From Gammaproteobacteria bacterium (GTDB lineage: Bacteria > Pseudomonadota > Gammaproteobacteria > Steroidobacterales > Woeseiaceae): a stretch of 50,667 bases of DNA. This document shows, piece by piece, positions 9,369-19,300 of this stretch (within the stretch, counting starts at the first letter, position 1; each line of letters begins with the position of its first letter). The stretch spans positions 1-50,667 of the forward strand of contig JAUHZT010000006.1 of NCBI GenBank assembly GCA_030425905.1. Direction: 5' to 3'. Both the position numbers and the translations under genes were made by a program. The notes beneath the pieces are model-generated. The model searched no databases. It had not been told where the DNA came from and was given only the letters and a program-made list of their open reading frames with translations.

Positions 9369-9971
9369 ATGAAAACGCACTCCAGAAAACAGCTCCAGAC
9401 GGGATTTACGCTGTACGAACTCCTGATCACCATGCTCATTGTCGGCGTGATCATGTCCTACGGCTTTGTGAGTCTCGGTGACTACACTCGTAACAGTCGC
9501 ATGACCTCGACGGCCAACGACCTGCATGCCGCGTTTCACCTGGCCCGCAGTGAGTCCGCTCGCGCGAAAGCGAACATTACGATTTGCGCCAGCGCCAACC
9601 CGATGGCCGACCCACCGGCCTGCGGCGGCACCTGGGACCAGGGCTATATCGTATTTCAGGACGACGGGGCTAACGACCTGCAGGTTGATGGCGGCGAAGC
9701 CATCCTCAGGCGCCACGATGTTGCAGAACGCGACGTCAACCTGAACTTTACTAATGGCGCACTGTACTTCAGCTATGGCCCGACTGGCCTTGGCCGGGGC
9801 GATGTCGGCGGCCAGCCGGCCGTGTCCCAGGTCATCATGTGCGATGACCGTGGCAACGTTACAGCGGCCGGTGGCAACTCGGCCGCGCGCCTGTTTGTTG
9901 TCACCCCACTCGGTCGGGCGACCATTCTTCGCGACCAAGGGCGGATCGCGGCGCTGGGCGGCTGTCCGTAA
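9369..9971 (+). CDS. Type IV pilus minor pseudopilin, FimU/GspH family
   Basis: A 200-residue prepilin-like protein with the standard class III leader: a basic start, then G|FTLYELLITMLIVGVIM with Phe +1 and Glu +5. The C-terminal domain shares the GspH pattern of the preceding gene (ICASANP, VIMCDDRGNV, late ATILRDQGR). By order it matches FimU, a core minor pilin of the priming complex, but FimT and FimU cannot be separated safely by sequence alone. The 98-base gap before it contains two small hairpins (CCGAC..GTCGG and CGACC..GGTCG). Confidence 0.85.
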   Translation: MKTHSRKQLQTGFTLYELLITMLIVGVIMSYGFVSLGDYTRNSRMTSTANDLHAAFHLARSESARAKANITICASANPMADPPACGGTWDQGYIVFQDDGANDLQVDGGEAILRRHDVAERDVNLNFTNGALYFSYGPTGLGRGDVGGQPAVSQVIMCDDRGNVTAAGGNSAARLFVVTPLGRATILRDQGRIAALGGCP

Positions 9972-10027
9972 GCCACTGGATGCAGAACGACACGCTCCCA
10001 AACAGAATTAGACGAAGGATCGAATTA

Positions 10028-10498
10028 ATGTTGACCAAGACAGCCACAACCAGAGCCACACGCCAGCGAGGGTTTTCTCTCGTCGAAGTGCTGGTGGCCC
10101 TGATCGTTATCTCGGTGGGTATGCTCGGTATTGCAAGCTTGTATGTACAAAGCATGCAGGCAGGCCGCACATCATTGTTCCGCCACAATGCAGTTACGCT
10201 GGCTGGCGACGTCGCGGATCGTATCCGCGCCAATCCTGGCGCCGGCGTTGCCTATGAAGGCGGCGGTGCCGATAACGGCTGCATCGGCGGTGGCGTCACC
10301 TGCAATGCATTGCAGATGGCCGCGCAGGACATTCTTTTGTGGCAGCAACAGGCGGCTGACTCGCTGCCGGCCGGCGCCAACGTTGGTGTGACTTTTAACA
10401 ACGCCGTGGCACCACCGACTTACCGGATCGTAATCACGTGGCCCGAACCCGAAGGGCAGCAAACATACGAAATCACCATTCCAGTCCTGGGGATATAG
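10028..10498 (+). CDS. pilV: Type IV pilus minor pilin PilV
   Basis: A 156-residue protein with the prepilin leader RQRG|FSLVEVLVALIVISVGMLG, whose exact hydrophobic pattern (VEVLVALIVISVGMLGIA) is characteristic of PilV. Glu +5 is present. The rest fits the family: QAGRTSLFRHNAVTLAGDVADRIRANP, then a Cys pair (NGCIGGGVTC). PilV belongs to the minor-pilin priming and tip complex. Start ATG 10028 is chosen over 9980 because AAGGAT lies eight bases upstream and the leader has normal length. It ends two bases before pilW. Confidence 0.92.
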   Translation: MLTKTATTRATRQRGFSLVEVLVALIVISVGMLGIASLYVQSMQAGRTSLFRHNAVTLAGDVADRIRANPGAGVAYEGGGADNGCIGGGVTCNALQMAAQDILLWQQQAADSLPAGANVGVTFNNAVAPPTYRIVITWPEPEGQQTYEITIPVLGI

Positions 10499-10500
10499 TC

Positions 10501-11508
10501 ATGCATCGAATCAAGAATCAGACTGGTTTGACACTCGTCGAGTTAATGGTCGCTTTGGCGATCGGCTCATTCCTTATTATCGGCGCGGTGCAAATTTACA
10601 ATCAGAGCCGCCATGCCTTCGTGATTAACGAGTCTATCGCGCGCGTGCAGGAAACCGCACAGTTTGCGATGGATACGATTGAAGCCGATCTGCGCATGGC
10701 GAGTAACTGGGGCCGCACGAGCCGCAGCCTCGCGATTGAAGGCCGATCACTGGCCGGTGACCCCAACCCGAAAAATATGCCCGGCGTACCACTCGATTGC
10801 GGTGCCGACTGGGTGCTCGACCTCGCGGTGCCCGTGGACGGGGCGAACAACAACTTCAACCTGCCGTGCGCAGCAACAGGCGGCGCGCAGGCAGCGTCTG
10901 ACCTGATAACCGTACGGCGCGCCACGGTGTTGCCTCAACCGCCCACACCCGGACGCCTGCAAATTCAAACAACGCGTATTCAGGGTGAGATCTTTGACGA
11001 TGGAGTTGAACCACCGATGTTTCAGCCGGTGATTCCGGCAGACCCGGTGGCAGGCACACCGGCCTCCTCAGAAACACACAATCTGATGGTCAGCAGCTAC
11101 TACGTTGCACAACCAAGCGTTAATAACCTGATTCCCGGCGTGCCAACATTGCGTCGCAAGACACTCACCGTTAACGGCGGTGCCGCCGCAATTGTCGACC
11201 AGGAGATCGCACCGGGAGTTGAGAATCTTCAGGTACAACTCGGCATCGATGTCGACGAAGACAACACTGTAGATCGCTACGTGAACCCCGGCGACGAAAT
11301 CTACGACCCCACCGCAGCGGGGTACGTGCCCGGTGCGCGGGTAATTACTGCTCGTGTCTGGCTCGTGGTACGGGGCGTTAATCTGGAGCTTGGCATCCAG
11401 GACAATCGTGACTACGAGCCGGGTGATGTCGACCTTGGCACGTTCAACGACCAGATCCGCCGGATGCAGGTGTCGAAAACTATTCTTCTGCGCAACTCAC
11501 GCACCTGA
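10501..11508 (+). CDS. pilW: Type IV pilus assembly protein PilW
   Basis: A 335-residue prepilin-like protein: leader ending QTG|LTLVELMVALAIGSFLI (Glu +5), then QSRHAFVINESIARVQETAQFAMDTIEADLRMASN, the PilW pattern of a long helix followed by a beta-rich domain. The late portion has EIAPGVENLQVQLGIDVDED and a terminal RRMQVSKTILLRNS, matching the family. PilW links minor pilins and PilY1 at the pilus tip. ATG 10501 follows pilV's stop by two bases, so translation is probably coupled. Confidence 0.92.
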   Translation: MHRIKNQTGLTLVELMVALAIGSFLIIGAVQIYNQSRHAFVINESIARVQETAQFAMDTIEADLRMASNWGRTSRSLAIEGRSLAGDPNPKNMPGVPLDCGADWVLDLAVPVDGANNNFNLPCAATGGAQAASDLITVRRATVLPQPPTPGRLQIQTTRIQGEIFDDGVEPPMFQPVIPADPVAGTPASSETHNLMVSSYYVAQPSVNNLIPGVPTLRRKTLTVNGGAAAIVDQEIAPGVENLQVQLGIDVDEDNTVDRYVNPGDEIYDPTAAGYVPGARVITARVWLVVRGVNLELGIQDNRDYEPGDVDLGTFNDQIRRMQVSKTILLRNSRT

Positions 11509-11540
11509 TTCGACAGAAACGACTTTATAAAGAGAGCCTC

Positions 11541-12011
11541 ATGAAGAACCTGAATTACAAACGACAGCAAGGCGCCGCCCTCATCGTCGGCCTGCTCTTA
11601 CTGGTAGTAATCACCGTGCTTGCTATCTCTGGCATGAACACGGCAACCACCGAAATTGCCATGGCGCGCAACAACCAGAACTATGAGAACGCGTTTCAGG
11701 CCGCTGAAACCGGCATTGAGAATGCGCTCGCGCAAGGGCGATTCGACACACTGGCGCCGGCCAATCTGCCGCAATACATATCACCAACTGGCCATGAATT
11801 TGTCGACGCGCGAGTCAACTTCGAAGACTCGACACTGGTTCCCGACCGCGCATTCAGCCTGGGTGTTGGCAGCGGTATCGCGGCCTACCATTTCGTGGCC
11901 ACCGCACAAGCTGACTCCAAGCGTGACGCCGGTGGCACCACCGACCGCGATGCCAGTGCAGTTCATACACAGGCCTTCTATGTCGTCGGTCCTGAATCAC
12001 CGACCCTGTAA
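11541..12011 (+). CDS. pilX: Type IV pilus assembly protein PilX
   Basis: A 156-residue protein with the PilX N-terminal pattern QQG|AALIVGLLLLVVITVLAISGMNTATTEIAMARN, followed by AFQAAETGIENAL. As in other PilX proteins Glu +5 is missing (Val here), consistent with a special position at the pilus tip. Its C-terminal region is short with HTQAFYVVGPESP. ATG 11541 is preceded by AAAGAGAG at normal spacing. Confidence 0.9.
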   Translation: MKNLNYKRQQGAALIVGLLLLVVITVLAISGMNTATTEIAMARNNQNYENAFQAAETGIENALAQGRFDTLAPANLPQYISPTGHEFVDARVNFEDSTLVPDRAFSLGVGSGIAAYHFVATAQADSKRDAGGTTDRDASAVHTQAFYVVGPESPTL

Positions 12012-12036
12012 GCAGCGGACGGAACGGAGTAATTCC

Positions 12037-12450
12037 ATGAAACTCACAACACTGACCATCGCCTTTGCCCTGATCCTCTGCACGCCGGTCTCTGCGCAGG
12101 AAAAACAAGCGACAACCCGGTTGCAGGCCAACGCGGCAGCCGCTCAGGCCGACCCGCGCAGCAGCGCCGGAGAGCGGACCGTTGCCCTCGCCCATGAAGT
12201 GACGCTGAGCAGCCTGCGATTACCGCAGTCGGAATCCGGCACGGTTGGCTTCAAGTCTTGCGACAGTTGCGCATTTCGAGCTGGGAGAGTGTCTGACCAG
12301 ACACGCTGGCTGCTGAACGGCAAATCGGTATCACTCGTTGATTTTCGTGCCAGCCTGGCGCGTGTGGCAGATCGTAACGAAGTTTACGTAGCCGTTCTCG
12401 AAGACCTCGACGACAAGCGCATAACGGAAGTCTCGGTCTACCTCCAGTGA
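12037..12450 (+). CDS. Small secreted Cys-containing protein of the PilY1 module (copy 1)
   Basis: A 137-residue exported protein: signal peptide MKLTTLTIAFALILCTPVSA, then an Ala/Gln-rich linker and a compact domain from about residue 50. The domain has VGFKSCDSC (CxxC) and ends DDKRITEVSVYL. I do not recognise a named family, but it aligns with the 116-residue protein at 15968-16318: shared pattern G-x-V-x-(F/Y)-K-x-C...C, a central V-x-x-x-x-F and a closing K-x-I-T-x-(I/V)-x-(I/V). Each copy sits directly before a PilY1 gene. P. aeruginosa has a small pilY2 gene in a comparable place, so a PilY2-like role is possible. Start ATG 12037 has GGAACGGAG upstream. Confidence 0.78.
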   Translation: MKLTTLTIAFALILCTPVSAQEKQATTRLQANAAAAQADPRSSAGERTVALAHEVTLSSLRLPQSESGTVGFKSCDSCAFRAGRVSDQTRWLLNGKSVSLVDFRASLARVADRNEVYVAVLEDLDDKRITEVSVYLQ

Positions 12451-12479
12451 CTGCCAACGACCCATGTGAGGGAAACACA

Positions 12480-15400
12480 ATGAAAAACAGAATTCGCAAA
12501 TACGGTCTCGTTGGCGCTGGCATGATGTTCGCGCTGGCCAGCGGCGCACCCGCGGTGGCTGACGACACTGAGCTACTGCTGGTTAATCCAAACCAGGCCG
12601 TTGCGCCCAAGCCCAATATCATGTTCATCCTGGATACGTCCGGCAGTATGACGTCACAGGAAGACACGCGTGAAATCTATGATTCCACGGGAGCGGCCTA
12701 TGTAGGCACCTGCGACCCGGACCTTTTGTATTGGACAGAAGTCGATGTAGTCCCGAGTTGCGATGCAGCCAATACCCGGGTGATCGAGAAGACCAGTTTT
12801 GTCTGCGACGCGGCAGCACTGCAGCTTGCGGGTATTGGCAGCTATACCAATACGATGGCCCAGTACCGTGACGGCGGCTCCGGCTTTTTCAGTGTCTTTC
12901 TCGGTCTGGACAAGTTTCGCTGGCAGCAACTGGAAGCCGGCAACTCGACCGACATCGTTGAATGTCGCAAGGACAGCGGCGTACACGGCTCGGTTGACCC
13001 GCTGCTCACCTACGCACAGAAAGGTGGCGACGTCGCCCCCTTTACGGGCGATGAGGATGACGAAGTATCCTGGGGTAGCTGGCCGACCAGTCAGACTGTC
13101 ACGGTATACGACGGCAACTACCTCAATTACCTGCAAAACCCGGTAACAGTTCGTGCCTCGCGTATCAATATCGTACGCGATGTCACCAAGGTGGTGCTGA
13201 ACTCGGTTGATAACATCAACGTCGGCATCATGCGCTTTAACAACAATGCTGGCGGACCGGTTCTGCTGGGCATGACCGACCTCGAGACCAATCGGGCGCT
13301 CGTTAACACGACGCTGGACAATCTCAATGCATCCGGAGCAACACCGCTCTCCGAGACGTTGTTCGAGTCGGCCCTGTACTGGCGTGGGCAGGAAGCTTAT
13401 TACGGCAATCGGCGTAATGAGCACCCCACTGACCCCAATGCGTTGATCTCGGTTGCGCCGGAAGTTTACCGGCAGCCAACCAGTGACGTGTGTTCCAAGA
13501 ACTTCAACGTGCTGCTGACCGATGGCCAGCCAAACCAGGACTTTGAAACACCGACGATCGTCGACAACCTCCCTGACTGGTTTTCCACGCTTGGCCATGC
13601 CGGCTGCACCGGCAACGGCCAGGGTGACTGCCTTGATGACATCGGCGAGTACCTTTACAAGGGCGACATAGCGCCTTCAGAGCCTGGTTTGCAGGTGGTC
13701 ACCACGCATACCATTGGCTTTGCAGTTGACCTGCCCATTCTAAAAACCACGGCCGAAGCGTCTGGCGGCGAATACTTCCTTGCCGACGACGTTGAGAGCC
13801 TGACGCTCGCTCTGCTCAAAATCGTCGCCAACATATCGGCACGTTCACTGTCATTTGCAGCGCCTGCGGTAGCCGTTAATACCTTCAATCGTACGCAAAA
13901 CCTTAATGACCTGTACCTGACAACGTTCTCGGCACGACAGAACCTGCACTGGCCGGGCAACCTCAAGAAGTACCGCATTGCGGCAGGCGGTGTGGTTGAT
14001 GCCACAGGCGTCGATGCCATTGACCCGACTACGGGCTATTTCAAGGAAAACGCACGAAGCTACTGGTCTGTTGGCATAGACGGCAATGACGTCGAACTGG
14101 GTGGCGCAGCGAACAACCTCCCCGACCCGGCCACCCGCCGACTGTTTACCAACCAGACCGGCAACAACAACCTGACGGCGGCGGCGAATGCCGTGTCGCC
14201 AGCCAACGAAGCAACGTTCTCGCTGGCCGACTTCGGGCTGACAGGATCGCCCGATGAACCCACGAAGGAGCAACTGATTCGCTGGGCGCGCGGCGAAGAC
14301 ATTCTTGATGAAGACTTTGACCCGACCACCACGGTTCGCAACGCGATGGGCGATCCATTGCATTCGCAGCCGACGGCCGTGGTCTACGGTGGCGACGAAG
14401 TTAACCCGGAAGTTGTTGTCTATACGGCCACCAATGACGGCTACGTGCATGCCATTGACGGTGCGACCGGTCAGGAACTGTGGTCCTTTATTCCGAAGGA
14501 ACACCTGCCGAATCTCGTCAAGCTGTTCTTCGACCCCGAGTCGCAGTTCAAGCACTACGGTGTCGATGGCGACATCGTACCGGTTGTAGCCGATCGCGAC
14601 CAGGATGGCCAGATCGAAGCGGGCGACGGCGATTTCGTGCACATCATCTTCGGCATGCGCCGCGGCGGTGACTCCTACTATGCGCTGGACGTTACGAACA
14701 AGAACAGCCCCGAAGTCATGTGGCGCATCAGCTCTCCGGAAATGGGCCAGTCATGGTCAACACCGACTGTCGCTAAAGTGGCAATCGATGATCCGAACCT
14801 GAATGCCGACAAGGCTGTGGTAATTATCGGCGGTGGCTACGACAACGTACACGATACAATCGCACACCCCGCAACGCCCGACACCGACGGTGCCGGCGTC
14901 TACATGATTGACCTGAAAAGCGGTGACGTATTGTGGCGTGCGGGCGCCGATATGGGAGCCGACCTTCGCCTGGCTGCACTGACCCGCTCAATAGCCACGC
15001 AGATACGAGTTATCGACATTAACGGTGACGGTTACGCTGACCGGATGTATGCCTCGGACATGGGTGGCCAGATCCTGCGCTTTGATATTGCGAATGGCGA
15101 GCCCCCGGGAAGCCTTGTCGCGGGCGGCGTAATTGCCCAGTTAGGTGCTGAAGGCAACGCGGTAGGCGATGTCGATACGCGTCGCTTCTACAATGCTCCC
15201 GACGTTTCGGTCTTCAATGACAACATCCAGAATCGTCGTTTTCTGTCTATCAGCATTGGCAGCGGCTACCGCGCACACCCGCTCGACAATACAAACGCGG
15301 ACCGCTTCTACTCGATTCGGGACGCCAACGTATTCAATCGGCTGACGCAGGCGGAATACAACGCGTACGACATAATCAAGGATGCCGACCTTGTTGAAGT

Positions 15401-15848
15401 CAGTGGCCAGGTCGGTACAACGATCAGCGCCGCCGACAAGGGCTGGAAATTTACACTGCCGTCGAATCAGAAAGTACTTGCCACCTCGGTCACGTTTAAT
15501 AACGAGATCTTCTTTACGGCCTTCTCACCGGACAACGCCGCAGCCGCTACCTGCTCGGCCGGTCGCGGTCAGAACTTCCTGTACCGCATGGCAGTAACAA
15601 ATGGTGACCCGATAGCCGATCTCGACAGCGTCGTGGCCGGCACTGAAGACCAGCACCGGGTTTCGGACCTGGCCCAGGGCGGCATCGCGCCATCACCGCG
15701 ATTCCTGTTCCCTGCTGCCGATGATCCTGATTGTGAAGGTGCCGAGTGCGCGCCTCCGCCGATCGGCTGTATCGGTGTCGAGTGCTTCGACCCCGGCTTT
15801 GCCAATAACCCGGTTCGAACATTGTGGACACAGGATGGAATCGACTAG
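12480..15848 (+). CDS. pilY1: PilY1-type pilus tip adhesin (copy 1)
   Basis: A 1122-residue secreted protein. Signal peptide about 1-28 (ending AVA-DD). A von Willebrand A domain begins at about residue 46 with the metal site D52-x-S54-x-S56 and a later LLTDGQPN strand. From about residue 460 the C-terminal half is a PilY1 beta-propeller (VVYTATNDGYVHAIDGATG, FIFGMRRGGDSYY-like blades). Two EF-hand-like calcium loops are visible: D705-R-D707-Q-D709-G and D846-I-N848-G-D850-G. The tail carries four Cys (CEGAECAPPP, CIGVECFDP) and ends TLWTQDGID. PilY1 sits at the pilus tip, promotes extension and senses surfaces. ATG 12480 has GAGGGA upstream. A close paralogue follows at 16385. Confidence 0.93.
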   Translation: MKNRIRKYGLVGAGMMFALASGAPAVADDTELLLVNPNQAVAPKPNIMFILDTSGSMTSQEDTREIYDSTGAAYVGTCDPDLLYWTEVDVVPSCDAANTRVIEKTSFVCDAAALQLAGIGSYTNTMAQYRDGGSGFFSVFLGLDKFRWQQLEAGNSTDIVECRKDSGVHGSVDPLLTYAQKGGDVAPFTGDEDDEVSWGSWPTSQTVTVYDGNYLNYLQNPVTVRASRINIVRDVTKVVLNSVDNINVGIMRFNNNAGGPVLLGMTDLETNRALVNTTLDNLNASGATPLSETLFESALYWRGQEAYYGNRRNEHPTDPNALISVAPEVYRQPTSDVCSKNFNVLLTDGQPNQDFETPTIVDNLPDWFSTLGHAGCTGNGQGDCLDDIGEYLYKGDIAPSEPGLQVVTTHTIGFAVDLPILKTTAEASGGEYFLADDVESLTLALLKIVANISARSLSFAAPAVAVNTFNRTQNLNDLYLTTFSARQNLHWPGNLKKYRIAAGGVVDATGVDAIDPTTGYFKENARSYWSVGIDGNDVELGGAANNLPDPATRRLFTNQTGNNNLTAAANAVSPANEATFSLADFGLTGSPDEPTKEQLIRWARGEDILDEDFDPTTTVRNAMGDPLHSQPTAVVYGGDEVNPEVVVYTATNDGYVHAIDGATGQELWSFIPKEHLPNLVKLFFDPESQFKHYGVDGDIVPVVADRDQDGQIEAGDGDFVHIIFGMRRGGDSYYALDVTNKNSPEVMWRISSPEMGQSWSTPTVAKVAIDDPNLNADKAVVIIGGGYDNVHDTIAHPATPDTDGAGVYMIDLKSGDVLWRAGADMGADLRLAALTRSIATQIRVIDINGDGYADRMYASDMGGQILRFDIANGEPPGSLVAGGVIAQLGAEGNAVGDVDTRRFYNAPDVSVFNDNIQNRRFLSISIGSGYRAHPLDNTNADRFYSIRDANVFNRLTQAEYNAYDIIKDADLVEVSGQVGTTISAADKGWKFTLPSNQKVLATSVTFNNEIFFTAFSPDNAAAATCSAGRGQNFLYRMAVTNGDPIADLDSVVAGTEDQHRVSDLAQGGIAPSPRFLFPAADDPDCEGAECAPPPIGCIGVECFDPGFANNPVRTLWTQDGID

Positions 15849-15881
15849 TTTCGCAAGCATGAATATGCCTATTTGAGCAGT

Positions 15882-15908
15882 GGTTCCGGGCCAAACCGGA
15901 CCGGAACC
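15882..15908 (+). terminator. Hairpin after the first PilY1 gene
   Basis: GGTTCCGG and CCGGAACC form a perfect 8-bp stem with an 11-base loop, 33 bases after the pilY1 copy 1 stop. No U tract follows, so it may be a processing or stability element, or a partial attenuator, rather than a strong terminator. Confidence 0.5.
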
Positions 15909-15967
15909 GGCACAATTCAAGGCAATGTGGCCATAAGAGCCGGAACTACATTTTTTGGAGTATCAGG

Positions 15968-16318
15968 ATGATTTTCCGCAAATCGATAGTGCTGACAAGC
16001 CTGCTTCTGCTGTCGCCGCTGGCAACCGCGCAATTGCTTACGTTGATTGACGCAATTGAGCTGGCACCAGCCAATATTATTCTGCCCGGCACTCAGAATG
16101 GCATGGTTACGTACAAACCCTGCGTTGACGAATGTGACGAAGTTCACGAACGCGCTCGCCTGACAGAAGACACGGAGTTCTATGTCGACGATACACGCGT
16201 CAAGTACGACGCATTCAAGCAGGGCATTTCGGTATTGAAGAACAACCCAGACAGTTATGCATTGATCAGCGTAGATACCAAACTAAAGACAATCACGAGT
16301 ATCCGGATCAACGGGTAA
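15968..16318 (+). CDS. Small secreted Cys-containing protein of the PilY1 module (copy 2)
   Basis: A 116-residue exported protein: signal peptide MIFRKSIVLTSLLLLSPLATA, then a single small domain with VTYKPCVDEC (CxxxC), a basic/acidic centre and the close KTITSIRING. It is a diverged paralogue of the protein at 12037-12450 (see that entry), lacking its Ala/Gln linker. It lies between the two PilY1 genes and 66 bases before the second. Position and size recall pilY2 of Pseudomonas, but I cannot confirm homology without a search. The ATG at 15968 follows TTTGGAG at good spacing. Confidence 0.78.
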   Translation: MIFRKSIVLTSLLLLSPLATAQLLTLIDAIELAPANIILPGTQNGMVTYKPCVDECDEVHERARLTEDTEFYVDDTRVKYDAFKQGISVLKNNPDSYALISVDTKLKTITSIRING

Positions 16319-16384
16319 TTTTTTTGATGTTGTGACTGATTGAGCGATTAGGTCACGGATAGACTTAAATAGAGGTAAGGACAC

Positions 16385-19300
16385 ATGTTCAGGTCCGTAA
16401 AGCACTTCGCTTGGGCAATAGTGGGTGCAACTTTAACATTGACTGCAGGCTCACCCGCAGTTGCCGATGACGTTGAGCTGCTGCTTTCCACCCCGGGTGC
16501 AAGCAACGCGGCGAAGCCGAATATTCTGTTTATCCTTGACTCTTCCGGGTCCATGACCACCGTTGAGACGAGCCAGGAACCTTACGATGCGACGCAGATC
16601 TACACAGGCCCCTGCGACCTCAGTAAGTACTACTGGACGACGAATTCGGGCATCCCTAACTGCGGCAATGAGTACAACTTCGAAAAGACCGCTTTCGTCT
16701 GCGATCAGGGCACCACGCAAATCGGGGCTGCCGGTTCGTACACCGACACTATGGCGATGTACCGCAAGAATAAGGGCAAGTGGAAATGGCAGACGATCAG
16801 CAAAAGTACCGACGACAAGGCAGTAGAATGTCGCGCGGACTCCGGCAAGCACGGTTATGGCGCTACGCCGACCGTGGAGTCGTATGCCCGTTCCGGCAAC
16901 GACAACCCGCCCTACACCAGTAACAAGAACCTGTCCGTGGATTGGGGCAGTAGCCCGACCCACAAGATTTACACGGTTTATGACAGCAACTACCTGAACT
17001 GGTACCACAATCCACCAGGTACCAGCATGCGCCGTACCGACATCATGAAGGCCGTCACCAAGAACGTTCTCGGCTCGGTCAAGGACGTCAATGTCGGCAT
17101 CATGCGCTTCAGCGGCAACAACGGTGGCCAGGTGATTCAGGGCATCAAGGACCTCGATACCAACCGGGCCGCAACCAATGCGATTGTCGATGCTATTCCG
17201 GCCAGTGGTAATACGCCTCTGGCTGAAACGATGTACGAGGCAGCGCTGTATTACAGAGGTCTGGATGCCGACTACGGCTCGCTGCTGAGCACTGACAACG
17301 ACGCGCTCGACTCACTGATACCGATGAACTACAAGCAACCGGCCGAGTTCGCCTGCGCTAAGAACTTCATCGTCCTGCTTACTGATGGACAACCGACCTC
17401 AGATCTGGGGGCCTGGTCACGGGCACCAACCTTGCCCAAGTTCGCGTCGACATTGGGGCGAACCTCTTGTTCCGGTGCAAACGTAAACGGCGCATGCCTT
17501 GACGATATTGCTGAGTACCTCTCAAAGGTCGACATCAACACGGCAGTAAACGGTGACCAGCATGTCACCACCTACACCATCGGCTTCACGGTCGATCTTC
17601 CCATACTCAAGTCGACGGCCGAGCTCTCAGGCGGCGAGTACTACCTCGCAAGCGATGTCAAATCCCTGACTGCGGCATTGACCGATATCGTCACCAACAT
17701 TTTCGATCGCGACATTTCGTTCACGGCGCCCGCTGTTGCTGTCAACGCGTTTAACCGCACGCAGCACCTGAACGACCTTTACGTATCGGTTTTCCGTGCA
17801 GCCGACGAAGTACACTGGCCAGGAAACCTGAAGAAATTCACGATCAAGGAAAGTGAGATTCGTGATGCGAACGATAACGCGGCGGTTGACCCGAGCACCG
17901 GTTACTTTGCCAACAGTTCCAAGAACTTCTGGTCGAGCCTGACCAAGCCGGACGGCGCCGATGTAACCAAGGCGGGGGCTGCAAACGCCCTGCCCGACCC
18001 GAGCGTGCGCAAGGTTTACACCAACATCAACAGTGGCGACCTGGTCATGCCGAACAATGCCCTGTCGACCGCGAATATCGGATCGTTCACTCCGGGTGAT
18101 TTTGGCTTGACAGGTGCCGCGGGCGAACCGTCATTGGCCAACCTTATCAATTGGGCGCGCGGTGTCGATATTAAAGATGAGGACAATGACACCACGACCA
18201 CCGTCCGTTATGCGATGGGCGATGCGCTGCACGCGGAACCTGCAGCAGTTGTCTATGGTGACAACCTCGGCAACCAGAACATCGTGGTATTCAGCGCCAC
18301 GAACGATGGCTTCCTGCATGCAATTGATGCGGAAACGGGCCAGGAGATATGGTCATTTGTGCCACAAGACCTTCTCGAGAATATTGCTGACCTCTACTAC
18401 AACGAGAACATTGACTACAAGACTTATGGGCTCGACGGCAACATCGTGCCCGTCGTGTATGACGCCAACCAGGACGGCATCATCACCACTGGGCAGGACT
18501 TCGTCTACATCGTTTTTGGCATGCGCCGCGGTGGTGACAAGTACTTTATGATTGATGTTACCGATCGCTTCTCGCCGGTCCTTCGCTGGAACAAGACGTT
18601 TACCGAGCTCGGGCAATCCTGGTCGACACCGGCAGTCGCCAAAGTACGAATAAATAGTGCCAAGCAAACCAGCCCGCAGAAAGCGGTCCTGGTGATTGGC
18701 GGCGGCTACGATACGTCGCATGACTCGCCGGCACACCCGACATCGCCTGATGCTGAGGGCGCCGGTATCTACATGCTCGATCTCGAAACCGGCGATGCCA
18801 TCTGGCGTGCAGGCCGTGACGCTTTTGCCGATTTCGTAACCCCGCAAATGACACGTGCCATACCGAGTATGGTACGAGTTATTGACATGAACGGCGACGG
18901 CTATGCGAATCGCATGTACGCGGCTGACCTCGGCGGGCAGATCTGGCGCTTCGATATTACCAACGGCAACACTCCCAATTCGCTCGTCGCGGGCGGTGTT
19001 ATCGCGCGACTCGGCGCCGAAGGCATTGCCAGCCCAAGCACAGCGGAAACACGGCGTTTCTATGCGACGCCCGATGTCGCCATGTTCACTGACAAACGCC
19101 AGGATCGTCGTTTTCTTGCCATCAATATTGGCTCAGGCTATCGCGCTCACCCCTTGGACAACAGTGCTTCCGATCGCTTCTATTCGATCCGTGACCCCAA
19201 TGTCTTTTCGCAAATGACGCAGGCTCAATACAACAGCTATGACGTTATTGAAGACGGTGACCTGGTTGACGTAGCCGGCAAGGCGGAGACAACCATTCCG

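Noticed and set aside
12654-13598. Minus-strand 314-codon open frame opposite the first PilY1 gene
   Set aside because: Shadow of a GC-rich real gene; no motif, no ribosome site, and the plus-strand frame is a complete PilY1.
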